A stretch of 64,000 nucleotides of DNA, taken from positions 11,093 through 75,092 of the forward strand of contig CBESOE010000007.1 in the NCBI GenBank assembly GCA_965531145.1, in the 5' to 3' direction. Positions 26,040 through 34,712 of this stretch are shown here, piece after piece. Source of the DNA: JAQAZP01 sp965531145 (GTDB lineage: Bacteria > Acidobacteriota > JAQAZP01). Both the position numbers and the translations under genes were made by a program. Below the pieces are notes generated by a model. The model saw only the letters and a list, made by a program, of their open reading frames with translations. It was not told the origin of the DNA and did no database searches. How positions within the stretch are numbered: position 1 is the first letter of the stretch; each line of letters starts with the position of its first letter.

Positions 26040-26117
26040 CTCTGTCCTCCCCGTGGTCCGCTTTTGATGAGTGATTGCGGACTCGTCGAGATCGATCAAT
26101 ACCCGCTCAGTCAACAC

Positions 26118-26133
26118 TGCAACCCTCGTGCCA
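26118..26133 (-). promoter_or_regulatory. Sigma54 (RpoN) -24/-12 promoter for the PEP-CTERM gene
   Basis: On the minus strand the site reads TGGCACG, four bases, TTGCA, an exact match to the RpoN consensus with the correct GG-to-GC spacing. The predicted transcript would start near 26106 and leave a leader of about 65 nt before the PEP-CTERM ATG. PEP-CTERM systems commonly carry the RpoN activator PrsR, which would explain it. Confidence 0.85.
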
Positions 26134-26270
26134 ATTGATCTACCAATGTAATCTATTGCAAGAAAGTGGCTTGTTGACTTCGGGCAATTCCGTTCCACCC
26201 GGATTCGCTTCCCAGCAGGAAAAGATTTTCCATCGGGAGTTGGAAAAATAGTTCCGTCGATGAATCGTCG

Positions 26271-26342
26271 TTGTCCCACCTGATTGTTCACGGCGAGGTG
26301 CTGTCGGGGCTCGAGGAGGGGGACACGGTGATCGTGCAGCCG
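26271..26342 (+). pseudogene. Remnant of a HlyD/MacA-like adaptor C terminus
   Basis: Translated on the plus strand this stretch gives LIVHGEVLSGLEEGDTVIVQP, closely matching the end of the adaptor at 24527-25720 (GLHGELLSGLEEGATVLVHP). The DNA is also visibly similar. It has no start, no upstream body and runs directly into beta-helix sequence on the other strand, so it is a leftover of a second adaptor copy or a rearrangement scar. Confidence 0.6.
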
Positions 26343-27039
26343 GTGATCAGGGCATCGGAGCCGTCCGAACAGGAGATGCCGCCGGCACCATGCGGGGAAC
26401 CGTATTCCGGCCTGGTGCCGCGGATGGTGCAGCCGATGATTTCCGGGGAGGAATCATTGCAGAAGATGGCACCGGCGTATGAAGTTTGAAAAAGAGCGAT
26501 GTTGTCCTCGATCACGCAGTTTTCGATCAGCGCATCGGCGTTGTAATAGCAGAGAATAGCCAAACCAGGGCCCCTGGCGCTGCAGTCCGTGATGACGCAA
26601 TCTTTGATAGTGGGCGACGCCACGTAACAATTGATGCCGCCCCCACCGCCATTTGTCCACAGGTGTGCGAAATCGTCAACCAGGCCGTTTTTATGGTGAA
26701 TCCCTCAACCACCGAATCCCGGCCTTCGCCGTTGTGGAAGTAAAATCCCCGGTGCTGATCTGAAACAGTGCCGTCGCAGTCGATGATGCAGGTTTCCGCG
26801 CCGTTCCCGGAGCGGACCGTGATCGCCCTGCCCTGGAAATCGAGGTCCCGGTTGCCCGGGCCTTCGTATACACCGTCAGCCACCAGCACGGTGTCTCCAT
26901 TCACCGCAGCGTCAATGCCGGCCTGGATGGTGGACTGATCGGCCGGGACACGGATCTCGGCGGCCAGGGTGGCGGGGGAGTGAAGGAGGAGAAGAGTGAG
27001 TGAATAAAATGCGGCCCATTTCATGCGCTGCGCACACAT
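26288..27039 (-). pseudogene. Right-handed beta-helix protein, frameshifted and truncated
   Basis: From ATG 27037-27039 (ribosome site AGGGAGG) the frame encodes a signal peptide and AEIRVPADQSTIQAGIDAA, then beta-helix rungs as far as VEGFTIK. At a run of five T (plus strand 26688-26692) one base is missing. Adding it restores KNGLVDDFAHLWTNGGGG and joins the next frame, which continues with PTIKDCVITDC and several more rungs down to ALITGCTI. The gene then ends abruptly where the adaptor remnant begins. Either a real pseudogene or a homopolymer sequencing error plus a separate truncation. The family is secreted and pectate-lyase-like. Confidence 0.7.
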
Positions 27040-27182
27040 TGTCAAAACCTCCCTGATTTTCGTCTATTCCTGCCAGGAAATCTATTGTCAGCCATTGTAC
27101 ATGAATCAATCAGATCCGTTGAAGAGGAAATTTATGACAATTATCTGAAGAATAAATTTCTGGTTCGGTGGCGGGCAAGTGA

Positions 27183-27191
27183 TGATATAAT
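27183..27191 (+). promoter_or_regulatory. Extended -10 promoter upstream of the BNR/FG-GAP gene
   Basis: TGATATAAT combines a TGn extension with a perfect TATAAT (27186-27191). The -35 region is poor. It lies about 100 bp ahead of the chosen ATG at 27290 and could drive the whole FG-GAP-importer operon. Confidence 0.45.
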
Positions 27192-27289
27192 TCCCGTTCA
27201 CGCCGTGGTTGCCCATCTGTGACCGAGCGTTGCCGGGGAATGGTCCGGGCAGCGCCTTGGCCCGATTTCTATTTCACTGGAGTTTTGTC

Positions 27290-30200
27290 ATGCGTAACAG
27301 CTTTGTCCAGCGGTTGGCCCTCGGCCTGCTGCTCATCCCCATCCTGGCCTGTCTGGTGGTCGTCTTCGTCAACGAGAGCGGAGGCGCTGAGCCGGAAATC
27401 GTGTCTGCCACCGCTCCGGCGGTTCCCATGCTCGGCAAAAACCCCTCGCCCACGGAGATCGTCCAGTGGAAGCAGGACCGCAAGGAGTTCAAGCGGGAGC
27501 GGGAAGAGTGGCTGGAAAGCCTGCACTATGCCGCGCCGGGCACCGACTGGAAGGCCATCGAGGCAAGCAACCGGCTGAACAACATCCAGCGCCGGCAGGA
27601 ACTGGACGCAGCGCAGAGCCGGGGAGCAGCGCCGGTACGGGGAACCCAGTGGAACGAGGTGGGCAGCAACAACCAGGCTGGCCGCACCCGCTGGTCGGCC
27701 TGGAGCCCGGATGACGACATCCTCTACGTCGGTTCGGACAACGGCGGTGTCTGGAAGGGAAACCTCAACGGCAGCAGCTGGCAGCCGATCAGCGACGACA
27801 TCGGCTACGGCGCCAACCAGGTCTATGTCACCCCGGGCAGCCCCAAGGTGATTACCTACTGCGGCTACAACGGTGAGATCTATTTCAGCACCAATGAGGG
27901 CAACACCTGGACCGAGCCCGGCGGCTTCGAAAGCGAAGACCTCTGGGAGATCGTCCGCATCGTTCTCGATCAGGGCAGCCCGAGAACGCTCTACCTGATG
28001 GCCCGGGGCGACCACGAGACCCACGGCACCGGTTTCCACCTCTACCGCTCCACCGACGGCGGCCTGAATTACAGCTATGTTTACGACGCGGGCAACTGGC
28101 CCCGCGCCGACATCTGGATCGACCGGGTGGCCCCCGGCCCGCTCTACATGATGGTGGGCCCCACCATGTTCGTCTCCGACAACGGGGGCAGCAGTTTCAC
28201 CGAACTGGGCACCGCCCCGGTGCAGGCGGCCTACGTGGAGCTGGCCGGCTCCGAGGCCGGGGCGCCCACCTTCTACGCGGCCCTGCGAACCAACAGCGGC
28301 AGCTGGCGGATGTACCGCTCCACCGACGGCGGGATGAACTGGCAGGACCGGCACGCGATCAACGATTTCTGGGAGAACGTCGGCGCCTCGATCACTGATC
28401 CAGACCTGGTTCTCTTTGCCGGGGTGGAGGTCTGGCGTTCCACCGACGGCGCCGGCAACTTCTCCATCGTCAATGGCTGGGGTGAGTATTACGGCGACCC
28501 GGAGAACAAGCTGCACGCCGACAACCCCAGCATGCAGACCCTCTGGATCGACGGCCAGGAGGTCTTCCTGATCAACACCGACGGTGGCTCCTACAAGTCA
28601 TACGACGGTGTGGAGACGGTACAGAACATCTCGCTCTCGGGCCTGGGCATCAGCCAGTACTACGACATCTTCACCAGCGCCACCGACCCCTACCTGGTGG
28701 CCGCCGGCGCCCAGGACCAGGGCTACCAGGTCTCCAACCCGGACGAGACCAGGGATCCCTTCCTCAACTTCGACCAGATCATCAGCGGCGACTACGGCCA
28801 CCTGACCTCCACCAACCGCAACCACAACTTCCTCTTCAGCGTCTACCCGGGGTTCATCCTGGTTCAGGTCACCGAGGAATACCGGAACACCTGGGGTCTG
28901 GACTTTCCTTCCGGCGCCACCTACAACGCCTGGATGCCCCCGCTGCTGGCCGATCCGCTGGACGAGTACAACTTCTACTTCTGTGCCGACCACCTCTGGT
29001 ACTACGACCGGATCGACCAGTCCAGAGACTACAGCATGACCGAACTGCCCTACGATTTCGCCGCCGACGGCGGCTCGTTCGTCTCCGGGCTGGCCATCTC
29101 CCCGGCAGACAACAACCGCTGGTATACGGTGGGCAATGCCGGTAACTTCTGGTATTCCAGTGACGGTGGTGTCAACTGGACAATGTCCGAGGACACCGGC
29201 CCGGGAAACAGCTACCTCTACGGCACCTCGATCATCGCCTCGCCCACCGACCCGCTCACCTGCTGGGCCGGGGGCAGCGGCTACGACAACCCGGCGGTCT
29301 ACCGCACCATCGACGGCGGGGTGACCTGGGAGGCCATGGGTGCGGGGCTGCCCTCCACCCTGGTCTACATGCTGGCCTTTGACAACGAACGGGACCAGCG
29401 GATCTTTGCCGCCACCGAGGCCGGGCCCTACGAGTTCGACACCTACACCCGGACCTGGTCCAGCATTCTCGGCACCGAGGCACCACTCACCACCTACTGG
29501 GCGGTTGAAGGGGTGCCCGAGCTGGGCGTGGTCCGTTTCGGCACCTACGGCCGGGGCATCTGGGACTACACGCCCGAACCGACGATCAACACCGGTGTCC
29601 TCACCGGCGCCGGGCCGGCCTATGACAACCCGCCCCGGGTGCACCTCTTCCCGCCGGAGGACGGTGCCGAGCCGGCCTACTCATTCACGGCGTACGGTGC
29701 TGACCATTACGGCGCCAATGTGGCCGCCGGTGATGTGACCGGCGATGGTTTCGACGAAGTTATCACCGGCGCTGGGCCGGGGGACATTTTCGGTCCCCAT
29801 GTCCGCGGATTCACCGTGGCCGGGGCCCCGATCCCCGGGCTCAGTTTCCTCGCCTACGGCACCAACAAATACGGGGTGAACGTGGCGGCCGGGGATATCG
29901 ACGCCGATGGCTATGACGAGGTGATCACCGGCGCCGGTCCGGGCGCCGTCTTCGGCCCCCACGTGCGGGCCTTCGACTACGATGGGACTCCCGGTGTCAC
30001 CTCGGTCTCCGGGGTGAGTTACTTTGCCTACGGGACGCTCAAATATGGCGTCAACGTGGCTGCCGGCGACCTGGACGGTGACGGCTATGACGAGATCGTC
30101 ACCGGCGCCGGCCCGGGCGCGGTGTTCGGACCCCACGTGCGCGGCTGGAATGTGGACGGCGGGCCGGCAACCTCCATGTCCGGGGTCAGCTACTTCGCCT

Positions 30201-30595
30201 ACGGGACACTGAAGTACGGTGTCAACGTGGCCTGCGGCGATGTGGATGGCGACGGCATCGACGAGATTATCACTGCGCCCGGCCCCTCGGGGTACTTTGC
30301 GGCGCACATCCGCGGCTGGAATGTGGACGGTGGGGCGGTAACCCCACTACCCGGCTTCAACCTCTTTGCCTGGCCGGCCGAGGAAGCGCTGTTCGGAGCC
30401 AACGTGGCTTCGGGTACCGACCTGGATGGCGACGGCCGCCATGAAGTGGTGGTGGGCGCCGGCCCGGACCTCAACGCCGGGTCACCGGTGCGGGTGTTCC
30501 GCTACAGCGGTTCCGAGTTGGAGCAGCTGTTCGATCTCCAGGCCTTCGCCGATGGCTGGACCGCCGGTGCCACCGTGGCAACCGGTCGGTTCTGA
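27290..30595 (+). CDS. Large secreted BNR/sortilin-like and FG-GAP repeat protein
   Basis: A 1101-residue exported protein. After a hydrophobic signal (LALGLLLIPILAC, possibly a lipobox) and a charged helical stretch (about 45-115), residues about 125-760 form BNR/VPS10-like propeller repeats with STDGGLN, STDGGMNW, SSDGGVNW and TIDGGVTW Asp-box motifs. Residues about 770-1101 are five FG-GAP/VCBS-type repeats with DxDxDG calcium sites (DLDGDGYDE, DIDADGYDE, DVDGDGIDE) and repeated TGAGPGAVFGPHVR. ATG 27290 is chosen by its TGGAG site and signal peptide. The stop overlaps the next lipoprotein start (TGATG), so it is coupled to an ABC importer. The C-terminal module recurs at the right edge of the window. 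Confidence 0.85.
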   Translation: MRNSFVQRLALGLLLIPILACLVVVFVNESGGAEPEIVSATAPAVPMLGKNPSPTEIVQWKQDRKEFKREREEWLESLHYAAPGTDWKAIEASNRLNNIQRRQELDAAQSRGAAPVRGTQWNEVGSNNQAGRTRWSAWSPDDDILYVGSDNGGVWKGNLNGSSWQPISDDIGYGANQVYVTPGSPKVITYCGYNGEIYFSTNEGNTWTEPGGFESEDLWEIVRIVLDQGSPRTLYLMARGDHETHGTGFHLYRSTDGGLNYSYVYDAGNWPRADIWIDRVAPGPLYMMVGPTMFVSDNGGSSFTELGTAPVQAAYVELAGSEAGAPTFYAALRTNSGSWRMYRSTDGGMNWQDRHAINDFWENVGASITDPDLVLFAGVEVWRSTDGAGNFSIVNGWGEYYGDPENKLHADNPSMQTLWIDGQEVFLINTDGGSYKSYDGVETVQNISLSGLGISQYYDIFTSATDPYLVAAGAQDQGYQVSNPDETRDPFLNFDQIISGDYGHLTSTNRNHNFLFSVYPGFILVQVTEEYRNTWGLDFPSGATYNAWMPPLLADPLDEYNFYFCADHLWYYDRIDQSRDYSMTELPYDFAADGGSFVSGLAISPADNNRWYTVGNAGNFWYSSDGGVNWTMSEDTGPGNSYLYGTSIIASPTDPLTCWAGGSGYDNPAVYRTIDGGVTWEAMGAGLPSTLVYMLAFDNERDQRIFAATEAGPYEFDTYTRTWSSILGTEAPLTTYWAVEGVPELGVVRFGTYGRGIWDYTPEPTINTGVLTGAGPAYDNPPRVHLFPPEDGAEPAYSFTAYGADHYGANVAAGDVTGDGFDEVITGAGPGDIFGPHVRGFTVAGAPIPGLSFLAYGTNKYGVNVAAGDIDADGYDEVITGAGPGAVFGPHVRAFDYDGTPGVTSVSGVSYFAYGTLKYGVNVAAGDLDGDGYDEIVTGAGPGAVFGPHVRGWNVDGGPATSMSGVSYFAYGTLKYGVNVACGDVDGDGIDEIITAPGPSGYFAAHIRGWNVDGGAVTPLPGFNLFAWPAEEALFGANVASGTDLDGDGRHEVVVGAGPDLNAGSPVRVFRYSGSELEQLFDLQAFADGWTAGATVATGRF

Positions 30596-31815
30596 TGTTC
30601 GCGCGGAAGGCGGGTGCCCCAGCCTGGCTACCGCTGTTCTTCCTGCTGGTGTTGAACACCGGCTGTTCGGAGGAAATTCCGTCCGTCCACTCCCCGGAGG
30701 CGTCCGGGGAACAGCCCTCAGCCCTTGCTCCGCCGGTCCGGGAGATGGGTGGGGACGGGGTGGAAATCCGCCATGCCTCCCAGTTCACCGTGACCAGCCA
30801 CCCCTGCGGCAAGGAGGTGGCGGTGAGAGTCCCCTGGCGCCCGCCAGAGGATCCGCTGCACTACCTGCTGGTGCCCCGGGGTGGTGAAGTGCCCGAGCGG
30901 TTTGCCGGTCACCGGGTGGTGGAGGTGCCGGTGCGCCGGGTGGTGGCCCTCTCCACCACCTACCTCGCCCACATGGAAAGCCTCGGCCTGCTGGATACCC
31001 TGGTGGGTCTGGCCAATTTCAATCACGTCTGTTCACCGGCCATGCGGCAGCGTATCGCCCAGGGCACCCTGGCCGAGGTGGGGGAGAACCTGGCGGTCAA
31101 CGTGGAGCTGCTCATCGATCTGGACCCGGACCTGATCCTCGGCTACGGCATCGGGGTCGCCGAGGATGACAACCACCCGGCGCTGTTCGAGGCCGGTCTG
31201 GACGTGGTGCTGACCACCGAATTCCTCGAACCCACGCCCCTGGCCCGGGCCGAGTGGATCAAGTTCATCGCCCTCTTCTTCGATCGGGAGGCCGAGGCGG
31301 AAACGCGGTTCGACTATCTTGAACAGAGTTACCTGGAACTTCAGGGCCTGGCCAGCGAAGCCGGATCCCGTCCCAGCGTTCTGCTCAACGCCGATTTCCA
31401 GGGGGTCTGGTACATGCCCGGAGGCCGGTCATACATGGCCACCCTGCTGCACCATGCCGGGGCCAGCTACATCTGGGATGACGACACCACCAGCACCACC
31501 ACGGCCTACGACGCCGAATCGGTGTTCGAACGGGGGGCCAATGCCGAGTTCTGGCTCAACCCGGGGCAGGCGCGTTCTCTTGACGAGCTGCTCTCCCTGG
31601 ACCAGCGCTATTCCTTCTTCGATGCGGTGAAGCAGTGCCGGATCTACAACTGCACCGCCCGCCTGGGCCCCGGAGGCGGCAATGACATCTGGGAGACCGG
31701 GGTGGCCAATCCCCACCTGGTGCTGGCCGATCTGGTACGGATCTTCCATCCTGACCTGTTGCCGGATCATGAATTGATCTGGTACCATCACCTCGAATGT
31801 CCCGATACCAATTGA
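30595..31815 (+). CDS. Iron/cobalamin-type ABC transporter substrate-binding lipoprotein
   Basis: A 406-residue lipoprotein with lipobox LNTGC. The C-terminal two-thirds is a periplasmic-binding fold of the Fe3+-siderophore/B12 class: VVALSTTYLAHMESLGLLDTLVG, the long spanning helix, PDLILGYG, and the closing domain with PGGRSYMATLLHHAGASY. It has a longer N-terminal region than BtuF/FhuD. FecCD-type permease and FecE-type ATPase genes follow. Cobalamin, heme and siderophores are all possible; the corrinoid enzymes at 54 kb make B12 attractive but unproven. Confidence 0.85.
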   Translation: MFARKAGAPAWLPLFFLLVLNTGCSEEIPSVHSPEASGEQPSALAPPVREMGGDGVEIRHASQFTVTSHPCGKEVAVRVPWRPPEDPLHYLLVPRGGEVPERFAGHRVVEVPVRRVVALSTTYLAHMESLGLLDTLVGLANFNHVCSPAMRQRIAQGTLAEVGENLAVNVELLIDLDPDLILGYGIGVAEDDNHPALFEAGLDVVLTTEFLEPTPLARAEWIKFIALFFDREAEAETRFDYLEQSYLELQGLASEAGSRPSVLLNADFQGVWYMPGGRSYMATLLHHAGASYIWDDDTTSTTTAYDAESVFERGANAEFWLNPGQARSLDELLSLDQRYSFFDAVKQCRIYNCTARLGPGGGNDIWETGVANPHLVLADLVRIFHPDLLPDHELIWYHHLECPDTN

Positions 31816-31833
31816 CCAGACAGAGGTGACCCA

Positions 31834-32913
31834 GTGTCCGAGCCCGGTGCCGTCAGTGCCCCTGCCCCCTCCCGTCGCGGATGGCCGGTGCTCGGTATGC
31901 TCTTCGGCGCGCTCTGCCTGGTGTTTGCCCTCGACCTGGCGCTGGGGTCCGTTCGTATTCCCCTGGGCGACATCATCTCCGTTCTTTGTGGCGGCGGAGC
32001 GGGCAAGGAGAGCTGGGAGCAGATCGTCCTGGCCTACCGGCTGCCGCGGGCGATCACCGCCATGCTGAGTGGTGCCGGTCTCGCCGTGGCCGGCCTGCAG
32101 ATGCAGACCCTGTTCCGCAACCCGCTGGCCGGACCCTTCGTTCTCGGCATCAATGCCGGGGCCAGCCTCGGTGTGGCTGCGGCGGTGCTGGCCGCCGGGG
32201 GCCTCGCCGGTGCGGGGTTGATCTCCGGTCTGAGCCTGTTCGGCTCTCTGGGGGCGGTGGTTTCGGCCACCCTCGGATCGGCACTGGTCTTCGGTATGAT
32301 CGTCCTGGTTTCCCGCCGGGTGGAGAGCAACATGACCCTGTTGATTCTGGGGCTGATGTTTGGCCACACCACCGGAGCGGCGGTGAGCGTACTGCTGCAC
32401 TTCAGCGCTGCCGAGCAGATCCGGGTCTACGTGGCCTGGACTTTCGGCAGCTTTGCCGGAGTGGGGTGGGAGCAGCTGCAGGTGCTGTCCCCGGCGGTGC
32501 TGGCCGGCCTGGCCGCCGCCTTTCTGCTGGTCAAACCGCTCAACGCCCTGCTCCTCGGCGAGGCCTATGCCCGGAGCATGGGACTCACCGTGAGCCGGGC
32601 GCGACTGGCCGTGCTGGCCGGCACCTCGTTGCTGGCCGGATCGATCACCGCTTTTTGCGGGCCCATCGCTTTTCTCGGTGTGGCCGTGCCACACCTCTGC
32701 CGGGGGTTGCTCGATACATCGGACCACCGGCTGCTGGTGCCCGCGGTGACCCTGGCCGGGGCAACACTGGCCCTCACCGCCGACCTGGTGGCCCAGCTGC
32801 CCGGCAGCCAGGCCGTGTTGCCGCTCAACGCCGTGACGTCGCTGATCGGTGCCCCGGTGATCATCTGGGTCATCCTTCAGCGGGCCAACCTGAGGTCGAC
32901 GTTCGCCTCATGA
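31834..32913 (+). CDS. FecCD/BtuC-family ABC permease
   Basis: A 359-residue inner-membrane protein with about ten helices. Family motifs include RLPRAITAMLSGAGLAVAG, MQTLFRNPLAGPFVLGINAG, GEAYARSMGL and FCGPIAFLGVAVPHLCRGL (ATPase-coupling loop). It starts at GTG 31834 after an AGAGGTG site and overlaps the ATPase start (ATGA). It forms the pore for the substrate delivered by the preceding lipoprotein. Confidence 0.92.
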   Translation: MSEPGAVSAPAPSRRGWPVLGMLFGALCLVFALDLALGSVRIPLGDIISVLCGGGAGKESWEQIVLAYRLPRAITAMLSGAGLAVAGLQMQTLFRNPLAGPFVLGINAGASLGVAAAVLAAGGLAGAGLISGLSLFGSLGAVVSATLGSALVFGMIVLVSRRVESNMTLLILGLMFGHTTGAAVSVLLHFSAAEQIRVYVAWTFGSFAGVGWEQLQVLSPAVLAGLAAAFLLVKPLNALLLGEAYARSMGLTVSRARLAVLAGTSLLAGSITAFCGPIAFLGVAVPHLCRGLLDTSDHRLLVPAVTLAGATLALTADLVAQLPGSQAVLPLNAVTSLIGAPVIIWVILQRANLRSTFAS

Positions 32914-33968
32914 GCCAACCCATACTTCAGACTGAAAACCTGGACATCGGCTACCGCCGTCGGCGGGGACCGGTGTTCACCGTGGCCGCGGGGATAAACG
33001 TCTCCCTGGAGGCGGGGGAGTGTGTCTGCCTGGTGGGGCCTAACGGAGCGGGCAAATCGACGCTGCTCAAGACCCTGTCCGGCATGCTGCGGCCATTGGG
33101 CGGCCGGGTGCTGGCCGGCGGTGACCCGGTGCACAATCTGCGGCCGCTGGAACTGGCCCGGCGTCTCAGTGTGGTGCTCACCGACCGGGTCCAGGCAGGG
33201 ACGCTCTCCGCCTACGGCCTGGTGGCCCTGGGCCGTTATCCCTACACCGGCTGGACCGGCAGGCTCAGCGCCCACGACGAGGAACGGGTGCGCACCGCCA
33301 TGTCGGCGGTGGGCGCCGCTGAACTGGCACCGCGCAGCGTGCTGGAACTGTCCGACGGTGAACGGCAGAAGGTGATGATCGCCCGGGCCCTGGCCCAGGA
33401 CCCGGAAGTGATGATCCTCGATGAGCCCACCGCCTTTCTCGATCTTCCCCGGCGGGTGGAGGTGCTGCGCCTGCTCCGTGACCTGGCACACCGGAAATCC
33501 CGGGCGATCCTTCTTTCCACCCACGACCTCGACCTGGCTCTGCGCACCGCCGACCACATCTGGGTCCTCTCCCGGGGGGGCCTGCTCCGCTGCGGTGTAC
33601 CGGAGGACCTGGTACTGGACGGTGCCTTCGAGACGGCCTTCCAGAGCGAGGGCGTCGAGTTCAACCGCGAGACCGGCAGTTTCCAGGTCAGCGGCGAGGC
33701 GGAGACCACGGTGGCGGTGTGCGGGGATGGGGCGGTCCGGCGCTGGACCGTGCGCGGCCTGGAGCGGGCCGGACTGCGGGCGGTGAGCGGGGAAGAGGCT
33801 GCCACGGCCGTGTTCAGGGTCGAGGTGACTCCGGAGGAAAACACGGTGGCCTGGCGGCTGACCCATGATGGCCAGGTGGCCGAGGGCCGCACTGTGGAAG
33901 CCCTGCTGATCGAGGTGCGCCAGGTCAGGTGGGCTGTCCCTCCTTCAGAAGAGCGCTCATCGCCTTGA
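32910..33968 (+). CDS. FecE/BtuD-family ABC ATPase with C-terminal extension
   Basis: A 352-residue ATPase with Walker A GPNGAGKST (near 44-52), a slightly unusual signature (LSDGERQKVMIARAL) and Walker B MILDEPTAFLD. A normal FecE/BtuD is about 255 residues; the last roughly 95 residues form an additional domain of unknown function. The ATG overlaps the permease stop, completing a BtuFCD-like unit. Its 3' end overlaps the convergent isochorismatase gene by 44 bp. Confidence 0.9.
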   Translation: MSQPILQTENLDIGYRRRRGPVFTVAAGINVSLEAGECVCLVGPNGAGKSTLLKTLSGMLRPLGGRVLAGGDPVHNLRPLELARRLSVVLTDRVQAGTLSAYGLVALGRYPYTGWTGRLSAHDEERVRTAMSAVGAAELAPRSVLELSDGERQKVMIARALAQDPEVMILDEPTAFLDLPRRVEVLRLLRDLAHRKSRAILLSTHDLDLALRTADHIWVLSRGGLLRCGVPEDLVLDGAFETAFQSEGVEFNRETGSFQVSGEAETTVAVCGDGAVRRWTVRGLERAGLRAVSGEEAATAVFRVEVTPEENTVAWRLTHDGQVAEGRTVEALLIEVRQVRWAVPPSEERSSP

Positions 33969-34518
33969 ACCCCGGGTGACTGGTGTCACGGGCCCACTCG
34001 AATCCCACCGACTCGTGGTTGGTCAGCACCGCCCCGGCCTGCTGCATCCGGTCCAGGGCGTGGCGGCGGTATTCCTCACCGCGGCCACTGATACACTCCC
34101 AGCAGAGATGCACCTGGTTCCCCGCACGCAGCAGTTCGATCACCGTCTGCATCACGCAGACATGGGCCTCGATGCCGGCCACCACGATTTGCCGCTGCTC
34201 CACCGGCACACCGGGGCGTAACTGCTGGAGAAGCTTTTCGAAATTATCGTCGCCACAGCAGCCAAAGGCGGTCTTGTCCAAATAGCGGTGCTCGGTCTCA
34301 AGTCGGTCAAAGACCGCCTGCACCTCGGGGTGGGTTGGTCCCAGCCCCCGGGGATACTGTTCGGTGAGCAGTACCGGCACGCGGTAGATGTCGGCAAAGC
34401 TGAGCAGCCTGTTGGTCGCTTCGATCACCAGTGCTGGTCGGTGGATCATATCCATCAGTTTGCCCTGCAGGTCGATGACCAGCACGATGCTTCGTTTGAG
34501 GTCGAGTAGATCGGACAT
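33925..34518 (-). CDS. Isochorismatase-family cysteine hydrolase (YcaC-like)
   Basis: A 197-residue hydrolase with the Asp-Lys-Cys triad of the isochorismatase/nicotinamidase superfamily: D16 in LVIDLQGKL, K82 in LDKTAFGC and C121 in IEAHVCVMQT. The pattern around C121 is that of YcaC-like enzymes of unknown substrate rather than true isochorismatases. ATG 34516-34518 is chosen with CAGGAG about 10 bp upstream; the longer frame has no ribosome site. A TACAAT box near 34607 with weak -35 could be its promoter. Confidence 0.85.
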   Translation of the reverse strand: MSDLLDLKRSIVLVIDLQGKLMDMIHRPALVIEATNRLLSFADIYRVPVLLTEQYPRGLGPTHPEVQAVFDRLETEHRYLDKTAFGCCGDDNFEKLLQQLRPGVPVEQRQIVVAGIEAHVCVMQTVIELLRAGNQVHLCWECISGRGEEYRRHALDRMQQAGAVLTNHESVGFEWARDTSHPGFKAMSALLKEGQPT

Positions 34519-34712
34519 TGTTATCAATCTCCTGGATTGCAGAATGACAGAGTCAGGGGTGGCTGCTGCACGGTCGGCTGCACCCGTGCCGTCGAAAGTG
34601 GAGTACATTGTACACACCCCTCCACTCCGGTGGAACAGACTGTGCTTTGTATAGAGGGGGATGTCCGGCGGCGGACGGCTCGGTGCCCTCCGCCGCTGGT
34701 TGACTTTCCGGG

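Noticed and set aside
26271..26489. 72-codon plus-strand frame as an intact gene
   Set aside because: Only its first 24 codons resemble an adaptor C terminus; the rest is the reverse strand of beta-helix sequence. Treated as a remnant.
29600..30560. Direct DNA repeats as a CRISPR or satellite array
   Set aside because: The periodicity comes from coding FG-GAP repeats with conserved calcium loops; spacer-repeat structure is absent.
33925..34518. Siderophore (isochorismatase) biosynthesis gene next to an iron importer
   Set aside because: The motif around C121 and the absence of any ent/dhb genes point to a general YcaC-like hydrolase. It is convergent to, not operonic with, the importer.
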